Shown: positions 50,897 to 62,502 of the stretch, one piece after another
Layout of the letters: each line of letters begins with the position of its first letter
Numbering within the stretch: the first letter of the stretch is position 1
Assembly (NCBI GenBank): GCA_029531795.1
Contig: JAPEIS010000012.1
Location: 248,001-312,000, forward strand
Origin: Sclerotinia nivalis
Lineage: Eukaryota > Ascomycota > Leotiomycetes > Helotiales > Sclerotiniaceae
DNA length: 64,000 bases
Direction: 5' to 3'
Program-made: the position numbers and the translations under genes
Notes under the pieces: generated by a model
Told to the model about the DNA's origin: nothing
The model's database searches: none
Seen by the model: only the letters and a program-made list of their open reading frames with translations

Positions 50897-50969
50897 ACCT
50901 ACCTACCTACCTACCTAGTAAATACACCAGCCCCAGCCTCATCTCCTCACATCAGAACAAAAAGCATCA

Positions 50970-51000
<31 letters not shown>
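50897..51000. repeat. (CCTA)n and (CCCATA)n simple repeats
   Basis: A CCTA run at 50897-50917 is followed by five CCCATA units at about 50971-51000 and short AAAGCC repeats. Confidence 0.85.
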
Positions 51001-51001
<1 letters not shown>

Positions 51002-52470
51002 AAGCCAAAGCCAAAACAACCTCATCTCCTCAAACTAACATACCAAAACATACCAAAACTTGACGAGCCCCCAAAATCCCTCAAACGTTCGTGCGCAAAT
51101 AAAACAATTCACACAATCCATACAATGATTGCACGCGAAATACTCCGTCCGTAATGCACCTACCACCACGCGGCTCGGCCTTTTCCGCCCCCAGTCCCGT
51201 TTGAAAATCAAAAATCCGCGCGTTCTAATCTTATTTCTTGTATCCCTTCCCATGCCATTTCTTGCGTTTCCAGGACACCCAGGACACTCCAGACACCGAC
51301 ACTCGAGACACCCGGGACATCCATCGTAATGATATGAGACACGACTATAGTTATAGGAAAATGAGGTCATGAGTGAGGCTTACTTAACCTTACCTTTAGA
51401 GTTCGGGGATCGAGATCAGGAATTAAAGTCGAAATTGAGATGGAGATGGGCATGGAGATGGAGATTGAGAAAATCTAAATCATGAATAGTGATAAAATTC
51501 GATAGATCTCGCTCCGTTCCGGTCCATCTACGGCGCAGCGGGGAGGTAAAAGTTATAAACGATGTAACCTTAGATGAATATATGAATGAAGATTAGGATG
51601 GGATAAGCATGGTACTATATTTCCGGATGCGAGTTGATATTTACGATCTTATTTATTTATGGCTATTTTATAATGCTCTACGTACAAAGTCTTCATTCTG
51701 ATGTAGTCATGATGGTGTGGTATTGCGATTCTGAGTTTGAGTTTGAATTTGATGATAGGAAGTGGGGCTTTTCATTTCCTTAACCTTCTAACTTGCTATT
51801 CCTTATCATCTGTGTGCTTTGCGCAGTAGTTCTCTATATATCAATATCAAGATGTCTTAACTTAAGAGAGGCTGAAAGTCTAAATTGTTGAGGGACAGGG
51901 TGAAATAATATGGATGGCTGTCATTGCGTTTTTATAAGGTCGATGAATAAGGTTCAGTGGAAGATTTCTCTCCCAATCAATATTGTCTGGTATATTCTCT
52001 TTCTTTCCCCATATACTGGTGTACTGATATACAAATACCGGTATATATACAAGATTACATTATATTTGGTACTTACTATAGGACATTAAATAAAGCAGTC
52101 TATATGCGTAATAGAGTGAATGTACATTATTAATACCGATGGATGCGGTATCATTTACTTACTTATTTGTATTCCCCGAAAAACATTCCATTGAAAATAT
52201 TAAAAAATCTAACACACCCTAAGACAGTAATCTCAACCCCAACTTATCTACAGAGTATTGAAATCCCAAACCGGAAAGTCCCTAGCCATTCCTTCCCCCG
52301 AGCAGCATACCACACCACCCCATCCATCCACACCACTCAACCCGGCATTTCCTATCCATGGCCAATATTGATGTTGTGTTACCTTCCTCCTTTCTCTCAT
52401 CTATTTGCCGTACATATGTTTCGTTGCGGGTAGATGGATGGTTCATGCGTCTTAGCAATACTTCGTACCC

Positions 52471-52494
52471 ATCTATCTATCTATCTATCTATCT
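52471..52494. repeat. (TATC)n microsatellite
   Basis: About six TATC units. Confidence 0.9.
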
Positions 52495-54970
52495 TATCTG
52501 ACGACGCGGCAAGGCCAAGTAATATGCTTCCGCGAGGTAGGAAGTAAGATATAAGATATAAGATAAGAGATTTGGGCTTGGTTATGGTTTGGGGAAGAGG
52601 GGAAGAGAAGAATGGGTAGCTAGTGTGTGTTCATATGCAAGCAGCAAGCATATATCTAATGTAAAGGTGAAGGCTGGTGAGGGGTAGGTAGGTAGGTAGT
52701 CATTATGAAACGAGCGAGGGGGGATCTTGAGAGTGGATGAATGGATGGAGGGATATATACGAGGTTTGAATTTCGCGGCTGAGGTACGCAACGCGCGGGT
52801 AGAGATTGACGGATTTGGTTGTGGAAAATGGAGGGAAAGAGAGAGAAGAGCTATGGAGATCTTAGACCCCGAGTTGATAATCTCTACTTGCGTTTCTTGA
52901 GGTGAAGTGAGGTGGGGTGAGATGAGGTCACATGAGGAAATATATCCATAACCATAACCATATCCACATTTATCATCGGTACCCAAGTACATTTCACGGC
53001 ATTATCTCTACAGCATCGGATATTGAAGGGACGATATAAGCAAGCTACCCTTCCTTCGTGCATCTCCCCAGTCCGGAGATGCGATGTATGGAAAACCCAT
53101 GGAATGTCCTATCTAGGTATACACAAGTACGAGCCCGGTTCTTGCATAATTGTTTTTCCTTCCGTGTTGGGTTTCTACATGCCTATTATACCTTGTTGAT
53201 ATTTATATCTGCATGGAAATTTTCTGCTGTGCTATGTGTCTATACCTGGGAGATACATATACATGTACATATTGCTTACATATAACATACCTATACCTAT
53301 ACTTGCTTGCATAATCCTAGAGGAAATTATTCGCTCGGTGAATACATATGTACTGTATATATAAGTAAGCACATGAACGGTTTCCCGCCCCCGCCTCCGC
53401 CTCCAAGGTTTGGATTGAAAGAGATGGAGGCTCCGGAATTTTTGAATTTTGAATTTTTCGATGGGATCGGGATGGAGACGGAGATGGAGGGATGTTTGAG
53501 TAAGATGTAAGATTCATCAGGACTCCGTAGATGTAGAAAAGTTAGGCAGGCAGCGCGGGTAACCTCACTCGGGTCCACAAATAAATACTGGCATTAGAAA
53601 AGTTGGTTGTCGTCAAAAGTATCATCTTAGCGCTTCGCTTTCGTTGGAGATACAGTAAGGTTACTGGGCATGTTAAAGCTACAGAATAGACCCACTTGTT
53701 TAACACTCACAGCGAGCGATGAGAAATCGACGATAAGGCTTTGTCTTGGCCAAGGTGGATCGTGAGAGATTTAGATAGTACAACTCCGTAGAGATGATGA
53801 TTTTGTACCCAGTATCTCGTACATACGATAGATAGATAAGTTTGTCGATTTTCATTAGTGAAAAACAAACATAATCGACGGTTATTTTGCGATACTGCAT
53901 TGTACATGGTGCACAGCTTTACAAGCTACTCTACCCCTCGATCAGTGTTGCGTTACATTTGCAAACTGTTGATATCGTAGCATTTGCATCGTTTACTTGT
54001 TACATATCGTACTCTCTTGAGTCTTATTACGCCTTCCTTACTCAAACATGCATAATTGACGCCAAGCTCAGGGAAGTTAAGCCACAATGGCACACGCAGG
54101 TCAAGGATTTGCTATGCATGAGCTAGGGTTATGTCAGGGAAGTAACGAATCCCTGTTTGATTTCTTTTTTGGTTGAAAAACTTTTTGACCAGGGGTTATC
54201 TGGACGAATGAGGTTGAGGGGAGTTGATTTTATTTCGATGATGGGGTATTGAAGAGAATGGATCGGAAATGCCTTACACACCTTTGTGGAGATGATTTTT
54301 GATGATTATTATTTTTGGAGAACGGAGAATGGAAAGGTTTCTTGCCAATCTTGGATCGTGGTCTAGAATTTGAATGTTTGATTTGTGTCGTTGATGTGAA
54401 GAAGTTTATCGATGGGTAGTTGAAAGTATGTTTCATAAGTTTTGCCGTGGATGGACATTTGAAGTTTGACCGAGACCGATGATTTTCATGATTACTACTT
54501 GATTTGTAATAATCTCCAAAGACTATTTGATGAGGGAACAAACAAGAATATACGAGAACCGAAAAGTAAGATGAACCGGTTCATAAGACCATCAAATCAA
54601 TGGGATTCTGTACATGTCAATCAAATCAAACAAGTTGATGAGGAATGAGCCCCCTATGAAATTTGTCGAGGAATTATGCGGAAAGTTTTGTTACAACGTA
54701 AATGTGCATATAGTATGGATCCAACTCAGACTTCCCCTCTTTTGCCAACTCTTCGAATGGAGTCAAGATATCCTCTTTCACGCATAGTATTTTAGGTCAT
54801 GATCCAATGATTGAATGACAGACAGTTGTTTTCATACAGTAGTTCAGGTAGAGATACTCCTTTACGATGTGGGGATTTTAGGGATAAAAGGTGACGACGA
54901 GATCTATTCTTTCAAAGTGTGGTTGATGACTTTGACTTTCTTAATATGTTTAGGTGGTTGTTTAGGTAAT

Positions 54971-54997
54971 TAGGTAGGTAGGTAGGTAGGTAGGTAG
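54971..54997. repeat. (TAGG)n microsatellite
   Basis: Nearly seven TAGG units in tandem. Confidence 0.9.
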
Positions 54998-56166
54998 TGG
55001 ATGGCGAAAATGTATGCATTCAAATTCATGCATATCAATGTAACATATACCGAACTATCAAATGTATGAAGGTATGAAAGGTTATCAATGGTATCCACTA
55101 TTTCATGGGAGACACACAGATCATATAAGGTATAGGGAGATGCTTTACAAACTCTAATCGGCGTCAAATGTTTTAAAAGATGCAACCAGTTGAGTTGGGT
55201 TAATCTTTAATGCCCTCATTTCCCTAAGGAGTTTGAAATATTTACGTTTGAATCCATCCGCTGCCGCACTCGTACCATTTCTCTGGAAGGTTAAAAAAAA
55301 GAGGCATTGTTGATCAAGTGGGGCGTCAAGGAAAAATAAAGATTGACATGGGAATAGTCATCTGTCCAATCAAATAACTGGATAACAAGACATTATCTTT
55401 CAATACTACTTAAAATAGAATAGATAAAGCAGATGGGTAAAAACTTGATTTATACCTTGATGTCGATGAAATGATTTTTAAATATAAACCTTGTAATAAT
55501 ACCCAAGTAAAAGCAAGGTTGAGGCAATTGATATCAAGAATCCTTGAAATATAAACTTGAGGATATTTCATTTTAACCTGTCTTCATTGTCATCCTCCCA
55601 GTGCTAGGTAGTATTGAAATGATATGATTCCCTAACGCGCCTTTGATGTACAGTCGTCCCAGCAGAATCAAGTGAGAGAGAGTAAGGTATCTTTTTACCC
55701 CGATGTGACCCATTATCATCTTTCATCTTCCACCTTCCAACAATGTATTATCTCCAATAACCTCACTTCACCTTGATAGAATCTAGGATCGACTCTATCT
55801 CTTGCCAAAATAGTTCAAGCTCTTCAAAAAATATATCAGTGCATACCATACCATACAGTGCCAGTGCCACACACACACAATACAATACAATCAAAGCCAC
55901 ATCCCATCCCATCCAATCCAATCCAGTCCAGTCCAGTCCAATACATCTAACCCCACCCACCCATGAAGATTGATAATACCCAAGCATCAAGCATTCCATT
56001 CATACATTCATTCATTACCTATTAACTTGTAAACTAACTAATGACATCTCTAATTGAATCCCTCCCCTCACGAAACCCCCTCCTCCCACTCCAGACTAGG
56101 ACTTTTTCAACTCCAAGCTCCAAGCTCCAAGCACTACCATCCATCAAAATTCACTTCAACTAAGCC

Positions 56167-56190
56167 AAGCAAAGCAAAGCAAAGCAAAGC
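56167..56190. repeat. (AAAGC)n microsatellite
   Basis: About five AAAGC units in the region upstream of the PP1-subunit gene. Confidence 0.85.
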
Positions 56191-56434
56191 ATTAAGCCAT
56201 TGTAGGCCAAAAGAATCCACTAAATCCATTCTAACCCTTCAATCCGTCGAACCCACTTTGTATATATCAAGGTTATTTTTCAACATCCTGGTTAACAACT
56301 TTTTTGAACCTCTCAATTCTTCTTTTCTTCTCCTCCTTCTCCTCTTTCTCCTCTTTCTCCAACTTCATTGCTTAACTACTTAACTGGTTAATTGAATAAA
56401 TTGTTTAACTAAAAGCTGTTCAAGCTGTTCAAGC

Positions 56435-56467
56435 TGATTGATTGATTGATCGATTGATTGATTGATT
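56435..56467. repeat. (GATT)n microsatellite
   Basis: About eight GATT units with one interruption (GATC). Confidence 0.85.
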
Positions 56468-56650
56468 AGCTAGCTTACTTTGCCATCCATTTTTACCTTG
56501 TCTTTTGCCTTACCTTTACCTTGTCTTTTGCCTTAAACCTCTTACCTTGTCTCTTGTCTTGGCCTGACATCCCATCCAAATTCAATCATCACCCAGATCC
56601 ACCCACCCATCCCGCTTTTTTCTACCCTCCACGCCAACTAAACCCATCCA

Positions 56651-56671
56651 CCCATCCATCCATCCATCCAT
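56651..56671. repeat. (CATC)n microsatellite
   Basis: About five CATC units in the upstream region of the PP1-subunit gene. Confidence 0.85.
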
Positions 56672-57555
56672 ATCCCACACACACCCACCCATACAAATAA
56701 TTTCATTCTAGGCCAACGCCAGCCTTTTTGACCAGACCATCTCCTTCAAGGCTTCAACCTATTGAATACTACCTACCTATCATCACCCATATCCCAGAAT
56801 TTCCTTTTTCTTTATTCTTCGCAAGAACAATCAAACAATCAAAATCGACAGAATTTTTTGGGAGGGATATTTTCTGCGAATAACATCGGAATCAGGAGAA
56901 GGAAGAATTGAATCAACTAATCGATTTGCTACTCTGCTGTTTGATTTGATTGATCGGTGATAATTTGCAAGACAATTATTCAATCATTTCATCATTCAAG
57001 CGTTCATTCAAGCGTTCACAATACATCACCGTACGCCGGACTTCCGATATCAAACATCAATCACCTCATACAAAGCACACCACTTCCTATCACTTTACGA
57101 AATTGGCTTTCAACCATCACAACTTCAAAATTCAAACAAACTAGATAAAGTCAAGAAAATAAGGATTTGACTTTTGTGCTGAGACATCCTCGAAAGATAG
57201 ATTACCCAACATTCTCATTCGAAATACTTAAATTCTACGTCTCAATCAAAGCTTTGCTGCTTTCCTTATCGACTTTTGATTACGGAACGAAACCAGACAT
57301 TAAATCTACGCAACCAACCAAACTTTCCCATCTTATTTATTTTTCTAAATTTTTTTTTTTTGGAAAAGCTTTCTTGATAGTTACTTCCATCAATTCGAAA
57401 ACATAACCTTTTTTGAAGATTTAGTTGCAGATTGGGACAAGAACGAAATAGCTGGAATACGCATTTGTTCTTTCTTATCTTGAACTTTTACTTCATCTCC
57501 CCCAATCCGGAGGCACTTTTTTTCTGGGGTATTGAAAAAAATCTCCATTTCCTAT

Positions 57556-57992
57556 GTAAGTTCCCACTCCCCCCCCCCCGCCCCCTCCCCCCCAAGAAAT
57601 TAAAAGCATCCTATATCTACAACATCACCACGCAGTAGCATCAGTTTGATTGCATCAATCTGTCTGCGAAAATTACCTACATGACACATACACTCCCTCC
57701 ACATCATCCATACATTCATACCACGTTTCCTAAAATCCTCTTTTTTTTCTTCATTTTCCTTCATGCAAGAGTGAGAATGTAGCTGACCAGTACTTTCCCC
57801 AACAAACAGTCCACAATTGTCAAGGATTCATTGGATTTCTTTTCAATACTTAATGATAAGCCCAAACTAGGTTTGCTATCTTCGACAAACCCCTCCCACC
57901 TCAAGTCGAATAGTTTTATCAATCTATCCAACAGCTCAAAAAGGAAGAAGGAAAAACAGCAGGTTGTCCAACAAAACTTTACACGTTGTAGG
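57556..57992 (+). other. Possible 5'-leader intron of the PP1-subunit gene
   Basis: A consensus donor (CTAT|GTAAGT) at 57556 and an acceptor (CGTTGTAG) ending at 57991 flank a C- and T-rich stretch. The main ATG follows one base after the acceptor. The open frame before that ATG starts only at TTG (57831), so the leader is probably non-coding and spliced. Several short upstream frames would be removed by this splice. Other acceptors exist. Confidence 0.35.
57567..57594 (-). other. Long C-run, G-quadruplex-capable on minus strand
   Basis: A 28-bp stretch of almost pure C, broken by single G and T (runs of 11, 5 and 7 C), begins 11 bp after the GTAAGT donor. The complement has at least three G runs, with the longest able to supply two tracts. 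Confidence 0.6.
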
Positions 57993-60385
57993 ATGCCTTA
58001 CACTCCACCTTCCCAACGGTCTCCTGCCAACTCTACCACTCATTCCCCTGCTGTCTCGAGACGCTCCTCATACCAACTTAGCCACCATGCACCAGCTCCA
58101 AGACCGGAGTTGCCAAGGTCCACTTCCTACCTCACTAGACATCGACGGACTCCTTCGGTTAAATCAACACCTTTTGGGCCAACAATAGACCCAACCCCTC
58201 CTGGCACGGCTGATAGTGAAAAGGGTCCAAGCCATGATACAAATAGTAGCTTGACTGCCTCTAGTAGTCTTCGACAATCACCCCCACCTGTTACAGACGA
58301 TAACAAGATGCCTATCGGAGTAGTCATGTCACCGCCAGATTCCACTCAGAACTCTGATGAAGAGGACAATGGATCAAGAGGGAGGAAGTTGGAAAATTTG
58401 GAGGAATTACAAGCTGCTATTAGAGTTATCGAACAACACAGAGAGAGTTCACCTAACAGGGCGTCATCAGAGATCGAGAAACTTACCCAAGCTATATCAC
58501 TTCTACCCATCAACAAAGATACAAAGGATGCAAAGGATAAGCCAACGTCGGAGCACGTTGAAAAATCTCAACCTCCTCGAAAGCTTCAACATCAGAGGTC
58601 CAGCACAGAAACAGTTTTCCTCGATCTAAGAAGCAACCAGAACAACCAGTCGGCACCGGAAACACCTACAACTGGCTCTGATGATGAGTTGAGTGATGAA
58701 GAAGCCGAGATGGCGAGAAGGAAGCCTCAGATGCTTAGGAAGAAGTCAGGAGAACTTGTTCGACCAGCTCTTCGACCATCCTCTGCTAAGAGGCGCCCAT
58801 CATCCATGCCTGGTACACCTACATTCTCCAAGGCGGTTCACTTCGATTCACACCTCGAACATGTGCGCCATTTCCTTCAAGTCGATCGACCTCTCGCCGT
58901 CAGTGCTGGTTCTTCTCCTGTTGAATCATACGAAAGTGATTCAGAATTCCCATTCGGTCATGATGATGACTCCAACAACAGAGGACCACCATTTGAGTGG
59001 GAAATCATCATCTCCAATTTCCCTCCGATGACTGCACAACGAGCAGCTATGCCCATTCGTGTGGAAAGAGTTTTTCTATCGGCGGACAACAAGAACTTGA
59101 TCGGAACCGTTGCTGTTACCAACTTGGCATTCAACAAATTAGTCGTTGCTAGATTTACATTGGATTACTGGAAGACCACATCGGAAGTCGTTGCTGAATA
59201 CAACAATGATATCCGTCAACCAAAACATTCTGATGGATGTGATCGTTTTAACTTCAACATCAAGCTTGCCGACCAAGCCAACCTTGAAGCAAAGACGATG
59301 TTCTTTTGTGTCAAGTACTGTGTCAATAGTGTGGAATACTGGGATAACAACAACTCCACCAACTTCCAGATTGATTTCCGAAAGAAGGCAAAGTTACAAA
59401 ATGGAAAGAGAAGCTCACCAGGAGCAGCATCAAGATCAGCCAACTCACTACCGAGAAGTAACAAAAAGTCACCGCCGGCTGCTCCAGTAAAGAAGTCTGC
59501 TGCTTTCGACGACTTCTCTAATGACTTTGATTCGAAATATCTGAACTCCAACTTCAAACTGCCGGTCGCAGATTATCTTGGAGACTCAAATACTGTAAGA
59601 TTGAAGGGAGTCAAATCTGCTGTCGTCTTGGCATCTGATAACCGCAACCGACGTGCAACAATGAACACGAACACAGCAGGTGGCCAAGCCTTTGGTCACA
59701 GATATGACTTTGGTGCTTCCCTTAATGCTGCTATTAGTGCGGCTAACTCTTCCCTGGGTGAGAAAAGTGGCATCACAATGAAGTCAAAGAGACCTGCACC
59801 AATTAGTGAAACGAGAAAGTTTATCAATCATGATGAACAAGTATCACCACTCTCAATGTCAGCTCCAAAGACTTTTGACCACTCCACTCCATCCAAGACT
59901 TTACCTTCTGCGGGTACAAGCACAAGTGGAACAGATTCACCAAGACCCGTTGGTACTGAGAAGCCTGTACTGGCGTCACAATCATACAATGAACTTCTTG
60001 ACAAGTATTGCTTCGTACGTACCAACGAACACCACTGGGCATAGTAAAGGGATTAAGCTAATTGAATATTGTATTATAGTTTGGGTCAGTGAAGAACTCA
60101 CCACAATTAAAAGATGGCACTGCGAGATCTGGTCAATATGATGGAAATAATGATGATGGTTACCTTTTTGGTTCCGTCGATTCAACGGCTAGCAATTCAC
60201 CAATCACAATGCAACACATGAGTAATCGATCTTCCTCTCTTGGAGCAAGTCCTGAAGGTACTCGTTCTACATCGCCTGCTCCTATGACAGGCTTTGTTTC
60301 GGGTACGTCTCCGATGTATCCTTACCACATGCATGGTGGTTTTCCTTTCAACGACACTCATGCAGCAACAGCAATCCGAGGTTGA
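57993..60385 (+). CDS. Protein phosphatase 1 regulatory subunit with CBM21 domain (Gac1-like, 2 exons)
   Basis: Exons 57993-60014 and 60080-60385 (65-bp intron, GTACGT...TATAG) give 775 aa. The ATG at 57993 (MPYTPPSQRSPA) is the first ATG in the frame. The first ~275 residues are Ser/Pro-rich and disordered. KAVHF at 280-284 is an RVxF PP1-docking motif, followed at once by DSHLEHVRHFL. Residues about 336-462 form a CBM21 carbohydrate-binding domain: WEIIISNFPP, VERVFLSADNKNLIGTVAVTN, RFNFNIKL, and the end signature VEYWDNNNSTNFQIDF. The C-terminal ~300 residues are again disordered. Proteins of this type bring PP1 to glycogen and activate glycogen synthase, as Gac1 does in yeast. They act in the cytosol on glycogen particles. 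The long CT-rich leader and possible leader intron suggest regulated expression. Yeast naming is by analogy only. Confidence 0.9.
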
Positions 60386-61850
60386 ACGAAACTTTTTGAT
60401 GATAAAATTGTCAAATCAACAATGAAACCTATTTACGATGACGATCATGAATATTCGAATCATGAAACGAAAATCTAATTCTATCGAAAGATACTTCTCG
60501 TGTCTTTTGCGGATCAGATTAATCACCTCTTTATTGAGTTGTGGTTCTTCGATCCATTTCCAACCTTTTTCCTCTTCGACTGTTAATATATCTCTCTCCT
60601 CACGAATACGGCCTTCTCAATTCATATTTGTTTAGCATTTTTGCGAAGGGAGATATTTGGGCAGCATGCGAATGAAGGGAAAGATGATCATGCTTCATGA
60701 TCCTCTTGCTTTTACATCTTGCTATTGTACTTTTTAGCGTTCCTTTTTTCTTTGGGTGGTTGCGTTTTCTTTTCTTGCATGTCCTTTATTTTTCGCACTG
60801 CTACTACTGATTCGATTGGTTTGTTCTAATTTCGAATGGACCCGGTTATCATAGATTCTGGAGTTATCTGCTTTGGGGAATTGGGAGGCAAATCGTTTTC
60901 TCAATCATTGGTTGAGAATATCAAAGAGATCATGACCTCTTTTTTTCTTTATGGGAAACGAAAGATTGATCCTTTGGTTATTGTACCGCATCGGATTGAC
61001 GGTAGGAGGCAGAGAATGAATGGGGAGAACCAAAAAGTTATATTTATTATTGGATGGAGGGACCCTGGCATATACGGAAGGGTAGGTGGAATGGTGATGG
61101 ATGGTGGATACTTTGTTCGTACAAAATGATGGTTATTTTATTTCTTTTTTGGGGGAGGGGAGTCGTGGATGAATTGATGAATTCCAGAGATATTGGGAGA
61201 ACTAGCCAGCGAGGAAAAACTGCATGGTAGATTCGAATGGAATAGGTGGTGGATGATAAAGAATGGAATGGATATTGGGCATGCGTGCATGGATTAAGAA
61301 ATCAAGCATTGAGAGAACGATATGATGATGTGAAAAGGTGAAGGGCCAAAGGGGGAATCATTTGAGATTGAGATGATAAATGAATGAGAAAAAATCCATC
61401 ATATTAAATTGTTTGTGTGTGTGATGTATGTGAAGAGTGAATGTGTGGCAATGAATGCTTTATATGTATGTGAATGAATGTGATGAAAAGGAAAGGATTG
61501 AGGGGTATGTGTATGGGTATGGGGTATGATGTCAGAATATGATAAGGATGAGAGGTGATCTGCAAAACCGTTGTAATAATTACACCGAGGAAGATGTAGA
61601 TCAATGGGTATAGGTAGGGTACGGGTAGATTAGGGATGAAAATTGGGAAGTGGGAACTTGGGGAGGGTTGGGGAAATATGGGAGATTGGAAATTGAGGGG
61701 AATGTAGGAGATTGGGATGATTGGGAAGATTGGGTGAGGGTGAGGGAAGGGGTGTGAAGGATGGATATGAAGTTATAATTTGGGGGACCTGGGGAGTGGA
61801 TGATTTGCGGAAACGGAGGTTTTTGGGGTTGTTGATGAGATGGGGTGTAA

Positions 61851-62008
61851 TATGATGGGATATGATGGGATATGATGGGATTTGGATGGATGGATGAGGG
61901 GGTGAATGAGGGGGATGAATGAGGGGGATGGATGAAAGGGATGAATGAGGGGGATGAATGAGGGGGATGAATGAGGGGGATGAATGAAAGGGATGAATGA
62001 AAGGGAAT
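61851..62008. repeat. Purine-rich minisatellite
   Basis: Three exact TATGATGGGA units (61851-61880) lead into about ten variant units of GATGAATGAGGGG or GATGAATGAAAGG up to 62008. It lies in about 850 bp of strongly G/A-biased plus strand. Confidence 0.85.
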
Positions 62009-62482
62009 GGGGGTTAGTTGTTTTTGCTTGATGGGTGGATGGATGATTGTTTGGAGGGAATTAGGGGAGGAGTGAAAGGGAATGGGAGGATGGGGTGGAT
62101 AGGATGGGATGGGATAGATAGGGAGGAGGGGGTAGTTGTTGTTTAGGGGCTTGGAAGGGCAGTGCGGGGTAGTTATTGGTTTGATTGAGATTCATTTGGA
62201 TCTGGTATTATTATTGGTAAATCTTTGAGGGAGATTTCTGGATTCAAGATTGGGGATTCAGGATTTAGGATTTAGGTTCTGGGTAAGGGTAAGTAGGGGC
62301 TGAGGAAAGGATAGAATAAAGGGAAAGAGGATAAGGGGGAAGAGGAGGGAGAGAGATAGAAAAAGAGTGATGTTGGTGTGAGAGAATGTAAGAGGATAGA
62401 GGGGAAGGGGAGAGAGGGGGGGGGAGAGGAGTGAGGCAATGGATGAATGGGTGCGAGGAAGGGATTTAATTTGTTTCGTTAT

Positions 62483-62502
62483 TTATCTATCTATCTATCT
62501 AC
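62483..62502. repeat. (TATC)n microsatellite
   Basis: Nearly five TATC units at the right border of the purine-rich stretch. Confidence 0.85.

Larger units (their letters stand above)
38827..57555. other. Long gene-free region, 18.7 kb
   Basis: No protein with a recognisable domain or a convincing multi-exon structure is visible. Frames such as 41396-41826, 45636-46028, 47285-47632, 50780-51154 and 52582-52992 are low-complexity, overlap on opposite strands or lack domain signals. The density of simple repeats rises from about 49.8 kb onward. The last kilobases are CT-rich and likely belong to the promoter and leader of the PP1-subunit gene. Non-coding RNAs cannot be excluded by reading. Confidence 0.5.

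Noticed and set aside
50780..51370. Frames of 124 and 111 codons on opposite strands
   Set aside because: They read through CCCATA repeats and give low-complexity peptides (YPYPYP).
52582..52992. 136-codon minus-strand frame
   Set aside because: Low complexity, driven by GGTA and GGTGA repeats; no homologous pattern.
57831..57992. N-terminal extension of the PP1-subunit gene from TTG at 57831
   Set aside because: No ATG exists in this stretch; a consensus splice acceptor ends just before the ATG at 57993, which begins the expected protein.
60836..61129. 97-codon ATG-started frame after the PP1-subunit gene
   Set aside because: It lies in the probable 3' untranslated region, has no motif and no introns; could be real but cannot be supported.
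61801..62010. CRISPR-like array
   Set aside because: Units are 10-13 bp in direct tandem with no unique spacers, and the DNA is fungal; it is a minisatellite.
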